This document shows, piece after piece, positions 1 through 12,300 of a DNA stretch of 64,000 nt. Position numbers and translations under genes: made by a program. The notes beneath the pieces are model-generated. The model was not told the origin of the DNA. It made no database searches and saw only the letters and a list, made by a program, of their open reading frames with translations. The stretch spans positions 139,236,536-139,300,535 of the forward strand of contig NC_134458.1 of NCBI RefSeq assembly GCF_047948215.1, given 5' to 3'. Numbering within the stretch: the first letter of the stretch is position 1; every line of letters begins with the position of its first letter. Origin of the DNA: Lycorma delicatula (lineage: Eukaryota; Arthropoda; Insecta; Hemiptera; Fulgoridae).

Positions 1-339
1 AAATGAGCTTACTATAACTGAAATTAATTATAATAGCTCCAAAAATATGTCTTTTCCGAATAGCCGATAATGTGCTCACTTGGTAAATAAATTACTTTAG
101 TTAATTCAGTTGTTTTACCGTCCAGCGATACGGAAAAAAAGATTTTTTTAAATAATTCGCAAGAATGTACATTCCTACACACTACCGCTACCTGAATCCG
201 AATTTCAATACTTTTAATTCCTGACAATTCAAAAGATAGCAGCAAAAGTTCTCTAGCCAGCTGGCGCATTCTTCAGGTTACAAACGTATAAAAATGAGTT
301 TCTGTCTTCCATGTTTCTAACCTCCGATTCTATACAAAG
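1..339. other. Upstream region of TMEM11; one unassigned minus-strand ORF
   Basis: This is the 5' flank of the TMEM11 start codon. It is less AT-rich than the intron that follows, which fits a promoter or 5' UTR, but I see no clear TATA box. On the minus strand, 269 to 24 is open for 81 codons (begins MRQLARELLLLSFELSGIKS). I do not recognise the product. It might be the first exon of a divergent gene, but it has no obvious splice donor and ends at a stop, so chance is equally likely. An in-frame TGA at 295-297 upstream of the TMEM11 ATG limits how far 5' that protein could extend in this exon. Confidence 0.3.
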
Positions 340-368
340 ATGACTCTGATGTCTTTGAAAGATGACAG
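340..368 (+). CDS. TMEM11: TMEM11 coding exon 1 (inferred)
   Basis: A 29-nt coding start, ATGACTCTGATGTCTTTGAA and so on, reading MTLMSLKDD plus two bases of an Arg codon. It ends at a consensus donor AG/GTACGT. The phase (two bases left over) is exactly what exon 2 needs: its first base completes AGA and leads into GAG TTG AAT CCA. The N-terminus of this family is short and variable, so homology cannot confirm the exon. A second in-frame ATG lies at 349. An in-frame stop at 295-297 precedes the ATG. Confidence 0.7.
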
Positions 369-3300
369 GTACGTATATTGTAACGTTTATCATCAAATCA
401 TTTTGTATTGTATTAATTTTGTTGTTAAAATATAATATAAACTAAACTATTAATGCTTTTCCAACACGTAGAGTTCTGTACAGCTGTGACTTGGCTAAAG
501 TTTCTACGGTTATTTCGTTTATATGTATCCTTCATTGTGTCCAATTGATGTAACAGTGCTTCTAAGAAACTGATGGTTGAAGGACTTTCTAAGACTCAAA
601 ATGGCTTGTTGAAACTACAAAATTAAAAAAAAACGACACTGTCGTTTTGCTCGACATAGTTTTACAACATTAATATTTTCTAATGAAAAATTTTTGGTTT
701 TGAGTGAAATATAAAAATGTATTTGCACAGTTTCACTGATCTAAAACCTGTCAGTACTTTATTAACTATTTTCAAATATTTTAATTTTAAGGATATGTCT
801 TTGTGTTTAAATGTTGCATAAATGTGGGTTTATTTTAAGAGAGGTAACATTAAAAAAAAAAAAAAAGTTTAGATTGGAGTTGTGAGAGTGGAAAAGGTAT
901 AAACTACACAAATTGATGATTAAAAAAAAGCACTATTATATTACAGCATGTATGAGGTAGATATAAATTTAGTAATTTATGAGCATGCAAGACTGTATTA
1001 CAGTAAAAATAAATTGTGCAATTTGAAAGGATATAAAACATAAATTAAAAAATATATATATATATTCAAAGGGGTTTGTATGAAAGTACAATAATTGACA
1101 GCTCTAAAAAAACGAATTTTATCTTTTGACAGGTCATGTTTTATCTTGAATAAATTTCCTGGGTTGAATAACATTATTATTGCTAGGATATTCTGATATT
1201 TTTGAAATAAATTTTGTTAAAAGTAAAACATAAAATACAATTTTGTTTAAACTTTAACTTAATGTACTTTTGTTGTTGATATTAAAAAATTAGTAATTAA
1301 ATTATTTTAATATTTTTTTAAACCGAGTGTTATATAGTTATTATTGTTAAATAATGTAACGTAGTTTAAATTTTAACTCTTTCATTACCATACATAAAAA
1401 ATTATAGTTTACACTAATACTTTTGCCCTTTAGATTTGTTTTTTATCATAAATAATGACAATTATATAGATTTTACAAAATGACAAATTAAGTAATATTG
1501 TGTAACGTATTTCATTGTATGCCTGTCGTGAGTATATTTTTTGGTAAATTTATGCCATAATTTTATGTTTAAGAATATGCACATTAGGTTGAATTTAATA
1601 GCATTTTTATTTGTATGTAACAAAATAATGTGTACTAGTGTTCAGCAATATTTTAATTTTTCATGATCAATAATATGTCGTATCATTTTTCTTATTAAAC
1701 ATAGTTATTGGATTTTGAACTTTTTGGTATTACAGCCATCCACACCTGTCACATTATTGCCAGAAGGTAGCTTTTGTTTGCCATTCATTTCCTCTTATTT
1801 AAATTGTATACTTTATGTATATTTAATTTGAAGATAATTATATTTTTTGTAAGTCTGTTTGTATTTTTATTATGATTTCTGTGCATTTTTTTATAATGCC
1901 TCTACATAGGTAGCAAGACTGCATTTATTATATTTTGACTTAATAAAAACTTAAGTATTTTAATGGATTAATTTATAGCATTATGTTTTACTACACTCAA
2001 TGAAACATGCACATGCATATTCTATAATAAAAGTAAACATCAAGAGAAAGGTAACTGAACTGAATACATGGTCAGAAAAACAAAAAAAAATCAATCTGAG
2101 AGGTTTAGGAAGTACTGGGAAGAGAAGAAAAAGAAATAAACAGATACAAAGTGTGGTCCATAGTAAGGTTATAGTGGAAAAAATAATTATACATCAGTTT
2201 ATATTTTGTATTGTGTATTTTCTTTTTTATGAGTGTAAAAACATAGAGGATTCCATTATGTATAAATGAAAATAGAAAAAGTTTCCAGATTTTTTAATGA
2301 AAAATCTGATTGGCATTAAACAAAATTAAAGTGATAAATCAGAATCTTGGTTAACATTAAAAAAAAAAAAATTGAAGTCTTAAAACTCATTTTTATTAAA
2401 ATAACATACATACCAGTGTTACAGACCGGGTATTTCATTTTAATTCAACAAATTTTCAAAAAGTTTATTGCATCACTATTTTTGATTTTGATGATTTTTG
2501 GTATATGATAACTACCCCCACCTTCTAGAGGCCAAAAAATATTTTTTTATATTAAAAAATTTTTTTTCTTGAGTAATAGACTATTATCTAACTTGCCAAC
2601 AAGTAAAAACAGCCATTTTCATCACTTTTTCCATGAGCTGTAGCATTCTTATTTTACATCATACAGAGGTCAAAAATGGCTTTTTGGAAAGAGTAAAAAT
2701 GGAATGAACTTCATCATATTGTACTCAAAATTCTTTGTTACAAAACCAAATCTTGTAATGTTTACTGATGTTACATTTACAAATTGTTGGTTTTTCAAAT
2801 TTTGGGCCCAAAATAACTAATGAAGGGCCTAGGGTAACAGGCCTGTTTTTTTCCTTTTAATTCTTATGTACTACTAGTACTTATAAAAAAAATTGTACTG
2901 TTACCAAGTGTCCTTCATTTAAAAAAATGGCCGCCAAATCGTAAGATTTTGAAAATGGGGCCCAAAAACCACAGGTGGCAAAAATGTGAAATGGTTACAG
3001 CAGTAAGCACATTTTATGTACTTTAAAACCATATAAAATTTATTTTGTTACTCAAAGAGGTTGAAGAGTAATGAAGTCATCAAAACCGCTAAAAACACTG
3101 TTCCTTCTAATCATGAACCATAATGTATCCAAAAAATTCACTCCATGTTTTTTTTCAGATAATAATGTAGGCCTACTATACAATTTTTTTTTTTTTTTTT
3201 GTCTTCAGTCATTTGACTGGTTTGATGCAGCTCTCCAAGATTCCCTATCTAGTGCTAGTCGTTTCATTTCAGTATACCCTCTACATCCTACATCCCCAAC

Positions 3301-6300
3301 AATTTGTTTTACATACTCCAAACGTGGCCTGCCTACACAATTTCTCCCTTCTACCTGTCCTTCCAATATTAAAGCGACTATTCCAGGATGCCTTAGTATG
3401 TGGCCTATAAGTCTGTCTCTTCTTTTAACTATATTTTTCCAAATGCTTCTTTCTTCATCTATTTGCCGCAATACCTCTTCATTTGTCACTTTATCCACCC
3501 ATCTGATTTTTAACATTCTCCTATAGCACCACATTTCAAAAGCTTCTAATCTTTTCTTCTCAGATACTCCGATTTTCCAAGTTTCACTTCCATATAAAGC
3601 GACACTCCAAACATACACTTAATCTTTTCCTGACATTCATCCGTAAAAATCTTTTCCTGACATTTAAATTAATTTTTGATGTAAACAAATTATATTTCTT
3701 ACTGAAGGCTCATTTAGCTTGTGCTATTCGGCATTTTATATCGCTCCTGCTTCGTCCATCTTTAGTAATTTTACTTCCCAAATAACAAAATTCTTCTACC
3801 TCCATAATCTTTTCTCCTCCTATTTTCAGATTCAGCGGTCCATCTTTGTTATTTCTACTACATTTCATTACTTTTGTTTTGTTCTTGTTTATTTTCATGC
3901 GATAGTTCTTGCGTAGGACTTCATCTATGCCGTTCATTGTTTCTTCTAAATCCTTTTTACTCTCGGCTAGAATTACTATATCATCAGCAAATCGTAGCAT
4001 CTTTATCTTTTCACCTTGTACTGTTACTCCGAATCTAAATTGTTCTTTAACATCATTAACTGCTAGTTCCATGTAAAGATTAAAAAGTAACGGAAATAGG
4101 GAACATCCTTGTCGGACTCCCTTTCTTATTAGAGCTTCTTTCTTATGTTCTTCAATTGTTATTGTTGCTGTTTGGTTCCTGTACATGTTAGCAATTATTC
4201 TTCTATCTCTGTATTTGAACCCTAATTTTTTAAAATGCTGAACATTTTATTCCAGTCTACGTTATCAAAAGCCTTTTCTAGGTCTATAAACGCCAAGTAT
4301 GTTGGTTTGTTTTTCTTTAATCTTCCTTCTACTATTAATCTGAGGCCTAAAATTGCTTCCCTTGTCCCTATACTTTTCCTGAAACCAAATTGGTCTTCTC
4401 CTAACACTTCTTCCACTCTCCTCTCAATTCTTCTGTATAAAATTCTAGTTAAGATTTTTGATGCATGACTAGTTAAACTAATTGTTCTGTATTCTTCACA
4501 TTTATCTGCCCCTGCTTTCTTTGGTATCATAACTATAACACTTTTTTTGAAGTCTGATGGAAATTCCCCATTTTCATAAATATTACACACCAGTTTGTAT
4601 AATCTATCAATCGCTTCCTCATCTGCACTGCGCAGTAATTCTACAGGTATTCCGTCTATTCCAGGAGCCTTTCTGCCATTTAAATCTTTTAATGCTCTCT
4701 TAAATTCAGATCTCAGTATTGTTTCTCCCATTTCATCCTCTTCAACTTCCTCTTCTTCCTCTATAACACCATTTTCTAATTCATTTCCTCCGTATAACTC
4801 TTCAATATATTCCACCCATCTATCGACTTTACCTTTCGTATTATATATTGGTGTACCATCTTTGTTTAACACATTATTAGATTTTAATTTATGCACCCCA
4901 AAATTTTCTTTAACTTTCCTGTATGCTCCATCTATTTTACCAATGTTCATTTCTCTTTCCACTTCTGAACACTTTTCTTTAATCCACTCTTCTTTCACCA
5001 GTTTGCACTTCCTGTTTATAGCATTTCTTAATTTCCGATAGTTCCTTTTACTTTCTTCATAACTAGCATTCTTATATTTTCTACGTTCATCCATCAGCTG
5101 CAATATATCGTCTGAAACCCAAGGTTTTCTACCGGTTCTCTTTATTCCGCCTAAGTTTGCTTCTGCTGATTTAAGAATTTCCTTTTTAACATTCTCCCAT
5201 TCTTCTTCTACATTTTCTACCTTATCTTTTTTACTCAGACCTCTTGCGATGTCCTCCTCAAAAATCTTCTTTACCTCCTCTTTCTCAAGCTTCTCTAAAT
5301 TCCACCGATTCATCTGACACCTTTTCTTCAGGTTTTTAAACCCCAATCTACATTTCATTATCACCAAATTATGGTCGCTATCAATGTCTGCTCCAGGGTA
5401 AGTTTTGCAGTCAACGAGTTGATTTCTAAATCTTTGCTTAACCATGATATAATCTATCTGATACCTTCCAGTATCGCCTGGCTTTTTCCAAGTGTATATT
5501 CTTCTATTATGATTTTTAAATTGGGTGTTGGCAATTACTAAATTATAATTCGTGCAAAATTCTATAAGTCGGTCCCCTCTTTCATTCCTTTTGCCCAGCC
5601 CGTATTCACCCACTATATTTCCTTCCTTGCCTTTTCCAATGCTTGCATTCCAATCTCCAACTATTATTAAATTTTCATCTCCTTTTACGTGTTTAATTGC
5701 TTCATCAATCTCTTCGTATACACACTCTACCTCATCATCATCATGGGCGCTTGTAGGCATATAGACGTTAACAATCGTTGTCGGTTTAGGTTTTGATTTT
5801 ATCCTTATTACAATGATTCTATCGCTATGCGTTTTGAAATACTCCACTCTCCTCCCTATCTTCTTGTTCATCACGAAACCTACTCCTGCCTGCCCATTAT
5901 TTGACGTTGAGTTAATTACTCTAAAATCACCTGACCAAAAGTCGCCTTCCTCTTCCCACCGAACCTCACTAATTCCTACTATATCCACATTTGTCCTACC
6001 CATTTCCCTTTTTAAATTTTCTAGCCTACCAACCTTTTTCAAGCTTCTAACATTCCACGCTCCGACTCGTAGAATGTTAATTTTTAATTTTCTGGTGACC
6101 CCTTCCTTAGTAGTCCCCACCCGGAGATCCGAACGGGGGACTATTTTACCTCCGGAATATTTTACCAAGGAAGGCGCCTCCATTATTGCTATGTGAAAAT
6201 GCAGAGAGCCACATTTTCTTGGAAAAAAAAGCAGCTGTAGTTTTCCATTGCTTTCAGCTGCGCAGTACTCGGAGGACTGAGTGATGTTGATACGGCCGTT

Positions 6301-9300
6301 TAAGTCGTCCTGACTCACGCCCCTAACAACTACTGAAAGAGCTGCTGCCCTCTTTCAGGAATCATTCCTTAGTCTGGCTCTCAACAGATACCTCTCCGAT
6401 ATGGTTGCACCTTCGGTCCAGCTACTCTGTATCCCTGAGCACTCAAGCCCCCTCACCAACGGCAAGGTCTCATGATTCATAGAGGAGGCTACTATACAAA
6501 ATATTTTGATATGTCTATAATGAGATAGCTTATATTCTAGATAGTTTATTACTTAAAGTATGACTCGCACACTCAAACTCATGTTTGAACACGAAAGTGA
6601 ATAGACATGAGTGCTTGTGTAATCCTGAATGTAAACATTGTAGAAGGCTCAGTTACTGTTTTGATTGCAGTGTGATATGTTTTATTGTTGCTAGTGTTAA
6701 TACTGTGGTTAGGTAATGTACACTTGTAATAAAGTAATTTTATTAGCAGTGAACTTCTCTTTTATGTGATATCTTTTATTTTTAATTTTATTAATTAGAG
6801 GAATTTTTATTTTAGCTGTAGAAAAACTGGGATAAGACAAAGTGAGGTACAGTTGGTAGTTTTATAATTTATACTAACTGCATTGTTATTGTAAGAACCC
6901 GTGCATTTTATAAAAACTGATTATGGAGTATTCAATAAAGCTTGTTTAGCATTTGGCATTTCCCTCCTTTAAGGTTAAAAAATTATTGCAAAGGAACCAA
7001 TTTAAAAAAAAAAAATTACAAAAATAGCCAATTCAGTTACCAGTAAATTAAAAGATTCCTTGGATTTAAATATCTCTAGAGAAGAAACCAGTTTAGTACC
7101 ACAAAATTATGCTGATTTAGATAGGGAATATGAAGAATTAATAATTAAAATAAAGGATAAAATGAAAATGGTTACATCAACTCAGGAAAAAATTAATATT
7201 TTATGTTTATTACCAAGCAGCTGGAGCATTCAAAAAATTCAAAGTGAATTTAGTGTTAGTCAGTATTTAGCCCACAATCCAAAAATTAATTATAACAAGT
7301 GAAATTTTGCCACAAATCGGCAAAAAGAAAACCCAGTCTGGTAATTGATGGAAATGTTATTAAATGTGTCCCAAGATTTTTACCAGAATAATTAGCACAG
7401 TCGAATAATGCCAGGCAAGAAAGATTGTGTGTCTGTAAGACAAGCAGACGGGAAGAAAATTAATATTCAACAAAGTCCTATCTTATGTAACTTAAAAGAA
7501 TTGTACACAGCCTTCAAAGAAAAACATAATATAAAAATTGGTTTTTCAAAATTTTATGATTTAAGACCTAAATTTTGTGTTCTGGCTGGTGGGTCAGCTA
7601 CTCACTCTGTGTGTCGCCCACCAAAGTGTAAAACTGCGTTATCTGCTCTAAAAATGAAATTTTATTATAAAATTCTCCTTTCAACCATGATATGTGATGT
7701 AGAAGATGTAATGTGCATGCTGTCACAGTGTGATAAATGTCCAGGCACTAATGAAATGCTCAGATTACTGCAAGAGAGCTGGGATGATTTTGATTATGAA
7801 ATTATCTTCAAACAGTGGGTTTCTGTTGACTGTTGTGAACTATATATATTCTTCCACATATTCATACACATATTCTTCCATTTCAAGAATACTTAAATAA
7901 ACTTATTGAAAATTTAAATAATCTAAAAAGGCATCATTTTGTTGCAATGAAACAAGCTAATTTCCTGAACATTGAAAAGGAAAACTTGTTGGAGGGTGAA
8001 TGCATTGTAATGGGAGACTTCTCTCAAAATTTTCCTTTTGTGATACAGAATGAAGTCCAGCCATATTACTCAGTGAAGTGAATAAACTATGCTTCTTACT
8101 TTAAAGAAAATACTGGTCAAGTAAAGTAAACCCTTGAGACTAAGTGAATAACCTTTTACTAATAGTTATAAGTAAACACTTGTAACATTTGTAGTTGTCA
8201 GAGTATTTGCGAGTAGTTTTCCCATTTTGCTTTTACTTATCCAGTATTCTCTTTACTTATCAAGTAAACACTTATACGATTCATATCCTGTACATCATCA
8301 TGTTCACTTTTGTCAATACATCAAATGTTTCTCATGTTTTAATCAATCCAGCACCGTTTGCATGCCAGTCTTTTAGCAAACATCATGTCTAGTGAAGAGA
8401 CTAATTTCGAAGTACAAGAACCAGTAGAGCCATCTGCGTCAGAAAGTAGCAGAATGTATTTGGTAAATATTCTTAAAGACAACACCGTTGTTTTAGACCG
8501 GTCTATGAGTTCTAAAAGAATTGCTGCCAAAGAAAAAGCATAGAACACTATTCAGACGGAATATCAGAAAAGTGTGGGGAAGTCAATTACAGTAGAAAAA
8601 CTAAAAAAAATGTTAAATAACATGAAAACAGACCTTAAAAAAAAAACTGACAAAAATAAAAGGGAATAGAGCAGTGAAATTACTAAAATGGGAATCAAAC
8701 CTCCTTGAGTTACTTGAATTTCAAGAAAATCCTGTATTGCATCAGATACCAGGAACAACCAATGTAGGAATTGAAAATAGGATTCAAGAAGATACCCCAA
8801 TTCAGCCTAACAAAATCGCTAACAAGTCAGCAGACGAAAATCATTCAAAATCAGGACAGCTTGAAAAGTGTAAAAAAGAGAGACAACATTGGGACACTGA
8901 TGAAACAGCCGATCTATCAACCGCTGATCTTCAACGACTCGTTCTCAATGAGCAGCTGAAACTTGCAAGAATGCAGATAAAGAGAGAGGAAATAAAAATT
9001 AAGGCAGAGGAGACAAAACTGGAACAAGAAAAAATTAAATTACGTCAGCTGCAATCATCTTCAACAGAACGGTGCGAAGTTAATGAAGAGAACAGAGATT
9101 TTGATCCGAGCCAATACATATTTTTGAAGTAATCCTTATTTTGTATTTGTAAGCCTTAATAAAATAAAAACCTATCACTTCAAAATAAAAATATTAAAAA
9201 TCCATTTATACTTGCGGGGGCCGCATGCGTATTGTGTTAACACATGCTCATTCATTAGCGTGCGCACATGCAGGCACACACACCAGTATAAAATAGAAAT

Positions 9301-12300
9301 ATCCAGTATAAATGATTAATTTTGTTTTTTCTATTATACTGATTTTTCTCTTTATTTATTTTTCAACTGTTATTTATACTTATTACATTTTTTATGTACA
9401 AAATGAGGTAAGGAAAAGGGTAACAAATTTATAATAATAATAAATTTTATTAAAGTTTTTAATAAATGATAAATATAAAAAAATGGTAAAATGATAAGGA
9501 GTTTATTCCAAATCAATTTTCCAACAACAAAGCCATGATTTCATTTCTTCTTGCCTGCCCTCTGAGACGAATTCCATCCTCTTCAAGTTCTTCATTTTCA
9601 TCCTCTTCTCTTTCATAATTGATATTTTCTTCTAACTCATAATATTTGTCATTTAAATGTTTCGCAACATTGTGTAAAACAGAACATGCCACAAATACTT
9701 TCGGAAATTTTCCCAATTTTACACGAACAAGATTCACCAATATCGGGAACCGTTTCTTAAGTTGACCAAAAATGCGTTCAATAACAACTCTTTCTTTAAA
9801 ATGTTGTTTATTGAACACTTCTTCCTGCCTGTTTCCCGCTGGTTTAAAAGGTGTTATTAATCATGGGGCAATTCCGTACCCACTGTCTCCCAAAAGGCAT
9901 ACCGTACCATTAAATTTAGCCATGGTTTGGCAAACACTGTCATGGGAGCTACCCGGCCAAGAAGCATCAATGCTAGTGATTTTTTCACATGTTACCTGAA
10001 TGTTGATGCTGGAATACTTCTTACGGTTTATGTAACAGTCTCCGTAGTGTGCTGGTTTATTTATTTCTAAGTGCGTGCAATCCACAGCACGTATTAACGC
10101 TTGGCATTTTAAAGAGAGAACTCCATTTTCTCTTGGCTTCATTTAACTCATGAGCATTCTGTGGAAAGTGAATCCACTCCGATGCTTTTTCATTTATTTT
10201 GTTCAGAACGTAATCGAAAGTTTTGCATACTGTAGAACGGTGAATCCCGAAGTCTTCACTGACACCGTTTTGAAATCCAGGGTCTGATAAGTGCCGCAAA
10301 AATTCTTCCATCTTCTGTTGCGATGACAGAACACCTACTCCTTTTCATTACTTTCTTCCAATAAAAGCGTTGGTCAAAAATTCAACTGATTCTTTTGTAA
10401 AAGGAATTAGATCTTCATATCTTCTTTGACTCAATGCTCACCTTTGTAAGTTTTTGGTTGACGAATGTTGACAAAGGCAGCCATACCAAGTATAAAAAAT
10501 TAAATGAAAGTTTGATAAGGTTACTAAATAGCTACCTTGAAATTCTACCAGTAAATACTTGAATACGCTTCCGAACTTAGGATTTTATTCACTTGTTTTA
10601 AGTAAAGTCTAACCGGAATCAGTAATTGCGTGTAGTTGCAAGTAAACGCTTGATAAGTAAAGGTTATTCACTTCCCTGTTTTACAAGTAAAGAGAATACT
10701 TTGGTATTTGGTTTACCGTTGTTTATTCACAGAACTGCAAGTAAACACTTGTATAATTGCAAGTAAAAGTAAATACTGGTTTTTATTCACTTCACTAACT
10801 GTTCTAAAACTTATGCCACAGTACATCCATTTCTCCTATATTTTAAAAAAGAAGGAACATTACAAAGCCAAAGCTACTGTGTGATTAGTGAATACTTGCA
10901 GCACAATGCTACATTGTTCTGCTTCCAAAAGCAAGTTATAAATAAAGTAAAAACACTGTTACCACAAGTTAAACAATTTTTTTATTTTACTGATGGCTCC
11001 TTAGCCCAATATAAAACAAAAAAAATTCATAAATTTGTGCTATCATCATCAAGATTTTGAAATTGCAGCTGAAAGGCATTTTTTTTGCCTCATCACATGG
11101 AAAAAGGACCATGTGATGGTATTGGTGAAACTGTAAAAAAGACTGTGACTAAAGCAAGCCTTTGAAGGGCAGTCAACAATCAAATTGTTACACTTTCTGA
11201 AGTGTACAATTGTTGCAACGATAATATTAAAAATATAATATTTATTTTTTGCTCTAATAAAGCTGTTTAAAAGAGTGAAGAATACCTCAGTTCTCATTAT
11301 CAGGTACTCACAACAATTCCAGAAACAAGAATCTTTCACAGTTATGTTCAAATAAGTCAGAAATGCATTCTGAAAATCCGGACAACCTCTGAATTGGAAA
11401 CATTTACATTAGTATCGGTACACAAGCACATTAATGTATGTGATTGCTTTATAGGTTTACCAAAGCCAAAATGTAAAAATAATGTCTGCTGCGTATATAA
11501 TGGCAAGTGGTGGTTAGACGAAGTCATTGAAGTAAAAATTCATGAAAATGAAGAGGAATATCGAATACACTTTTTCCATCTGCAGGGTCCTGGTACTTTC
11601 ATTCAAGAAATTGAGGGATAATCAAATATGGGTTCAACTGGAAAATATTTTAAATATTCTCGCACCTTCAGAGCTTTTTTATCAACTACCGTAAGAAGAC
11701 ACAACATTACACCAAAGATGAATGAGGACTTATGTTATTTAAGTTTGTTATCAAAAGTGCAAGATTTATTCATAACTTCTATTAGCAGGAGTAAAATAAG
11801 GTAAAAACGAATTGAACAACTTGTTAATGTATTTGAATTGTTAATCATTTTGTAATTATTATTTATCATTCTGTAACTGACTATTTATCATTTTGTAATT
11901 GACTATTTATTAATTATCAGTTTATTCAGTATTTTTGGGTACATCGTTTATGGTTAGAAGGAACTATGTTTTTAGCAGTTTTGTCAATCCCTCTGAGTAA
12001 CAAAATAGATTTTATATGGTTTTAAAGTAAATAAAAAGTGCTTACTGCTGTAAACATTTCAGACTTTCGCCAGCTGTCCCACATATGGTTTTTGGGCCCA
12101 AAAAATGAGACATTTTCAAAATCTTATGATTTGGTGGCTATTTTTTTTTAATGAAGAACATAAGCCCTTCTATATTTATTTTGGTTCCAAAATTTGAAAA
12201 AATAATTTGTAAATGTAACTTCAGTAAACATTACAAAATGAATTTTGAGTACACTAAGATGAAGTTCCATCTTTACTTTTAACAAAAAGCCATTTTGACC

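Larger units (their letters stand above)
3184..6488 (-). mobile_element. RTE-clade non-LTR retrotransposon, copy 1, full length
   Basis: About 3.3 kb, the usual RTE size, in reverse orientation. The 3' end (low coordinate) carries a poly-A tail. The 5' end at 6488 starts CCTCCTCTATGAATCATGAG, the same base at which copy 2 (26554) starts, so both appear full length. A perfect 11-bp target duplication flanks it. It encodes an apurinic-type endonuclease followed by reverse transcriptase. It inserted just inside the left inverted repeat of the older DNA transposon. The preserved duplication and a 654-codon intact reading frame indicate a fairly recent insertion. Confidence 0.92.
8072..10796. mobile_element. 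PIF/Harbinger DNA transposon inside the long-TIR element
   Basis: About 2.7 kb with short inverted ends: AGTGAAGTGAATAAA at 8072-8086, and its reverse complement at 10782-10796. Inside the ends are many copies of a subterminal motif like AAGTAAACACTTGTA (for example near 8170, 8260, 10640 and 10738). It carries two convergent genes, as Harbingers do: a DNA-binding accessory protein on + and a DDE transposase on -. It splits the host transposon's gene in frame order between TAC TCA and AAC TGT. A 3-bp target duplication is expected for the superfamily, but I could not identify one convincingly. Confidence 0.85.
7024..11810 (+). pseudogene. Transposase-like gene of the long-TIR element, split by Harbinger
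   Basis: Pieces in three frames, read 7024-8071 then 10797-11810. In order: an N-terminal coil with a helix-turn-helix-like CLLPSSWSIQKIQSEFSVSQ; MPGKKDCVSVRQADGKKINI; CNLKELYTAFKEKHNIKIGF; SKFYDLRPKFCVLAGGSATH; CDVEDVMCMLSQCDKCPG; CIVMGDFSQNFPFVIQNEVQ (about 7998-8057). After the Harbinger insertion: ATVHPFLLYFKKEGT; FYFTDGSLAQYKTKKIH (about 10980-11030); SHHMEKGPCDGIGETVKK in a shifted frame; and a C-terminal part to about 11810. I recall this architecture as a recurrent, usually uncharacterised repeat-borne protein in hemipterans and cnidarians. The conserved Asp of GDFS and of FTDGS are candidate metal ligands (inference). Frameshifts and stops show it is dead. I cannot name the superfamily. 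Confidence 0.7.

Noticed and set aside
24..269. 81-residue minus-strand ORF opposite TMEM11 exon 1
   Set aside because: Not promoted to a gene: no family recognised, no donor site, and the window edge prevents checking. Kept only as a note.
2000..2269. 89-residue + strand ORF before the long-TIR element
   Set aside because: Lysine-rich, low-complexity, AT-driven, with no recognisable domain and no splice or context support.
8072..8080. A 3-bp Harbinger target duplication
   Set aside because: No trinucleotide matches on both sides of the inferred ends (TCA or CTC left, TAA or AAC right), so no duplication is claimed.
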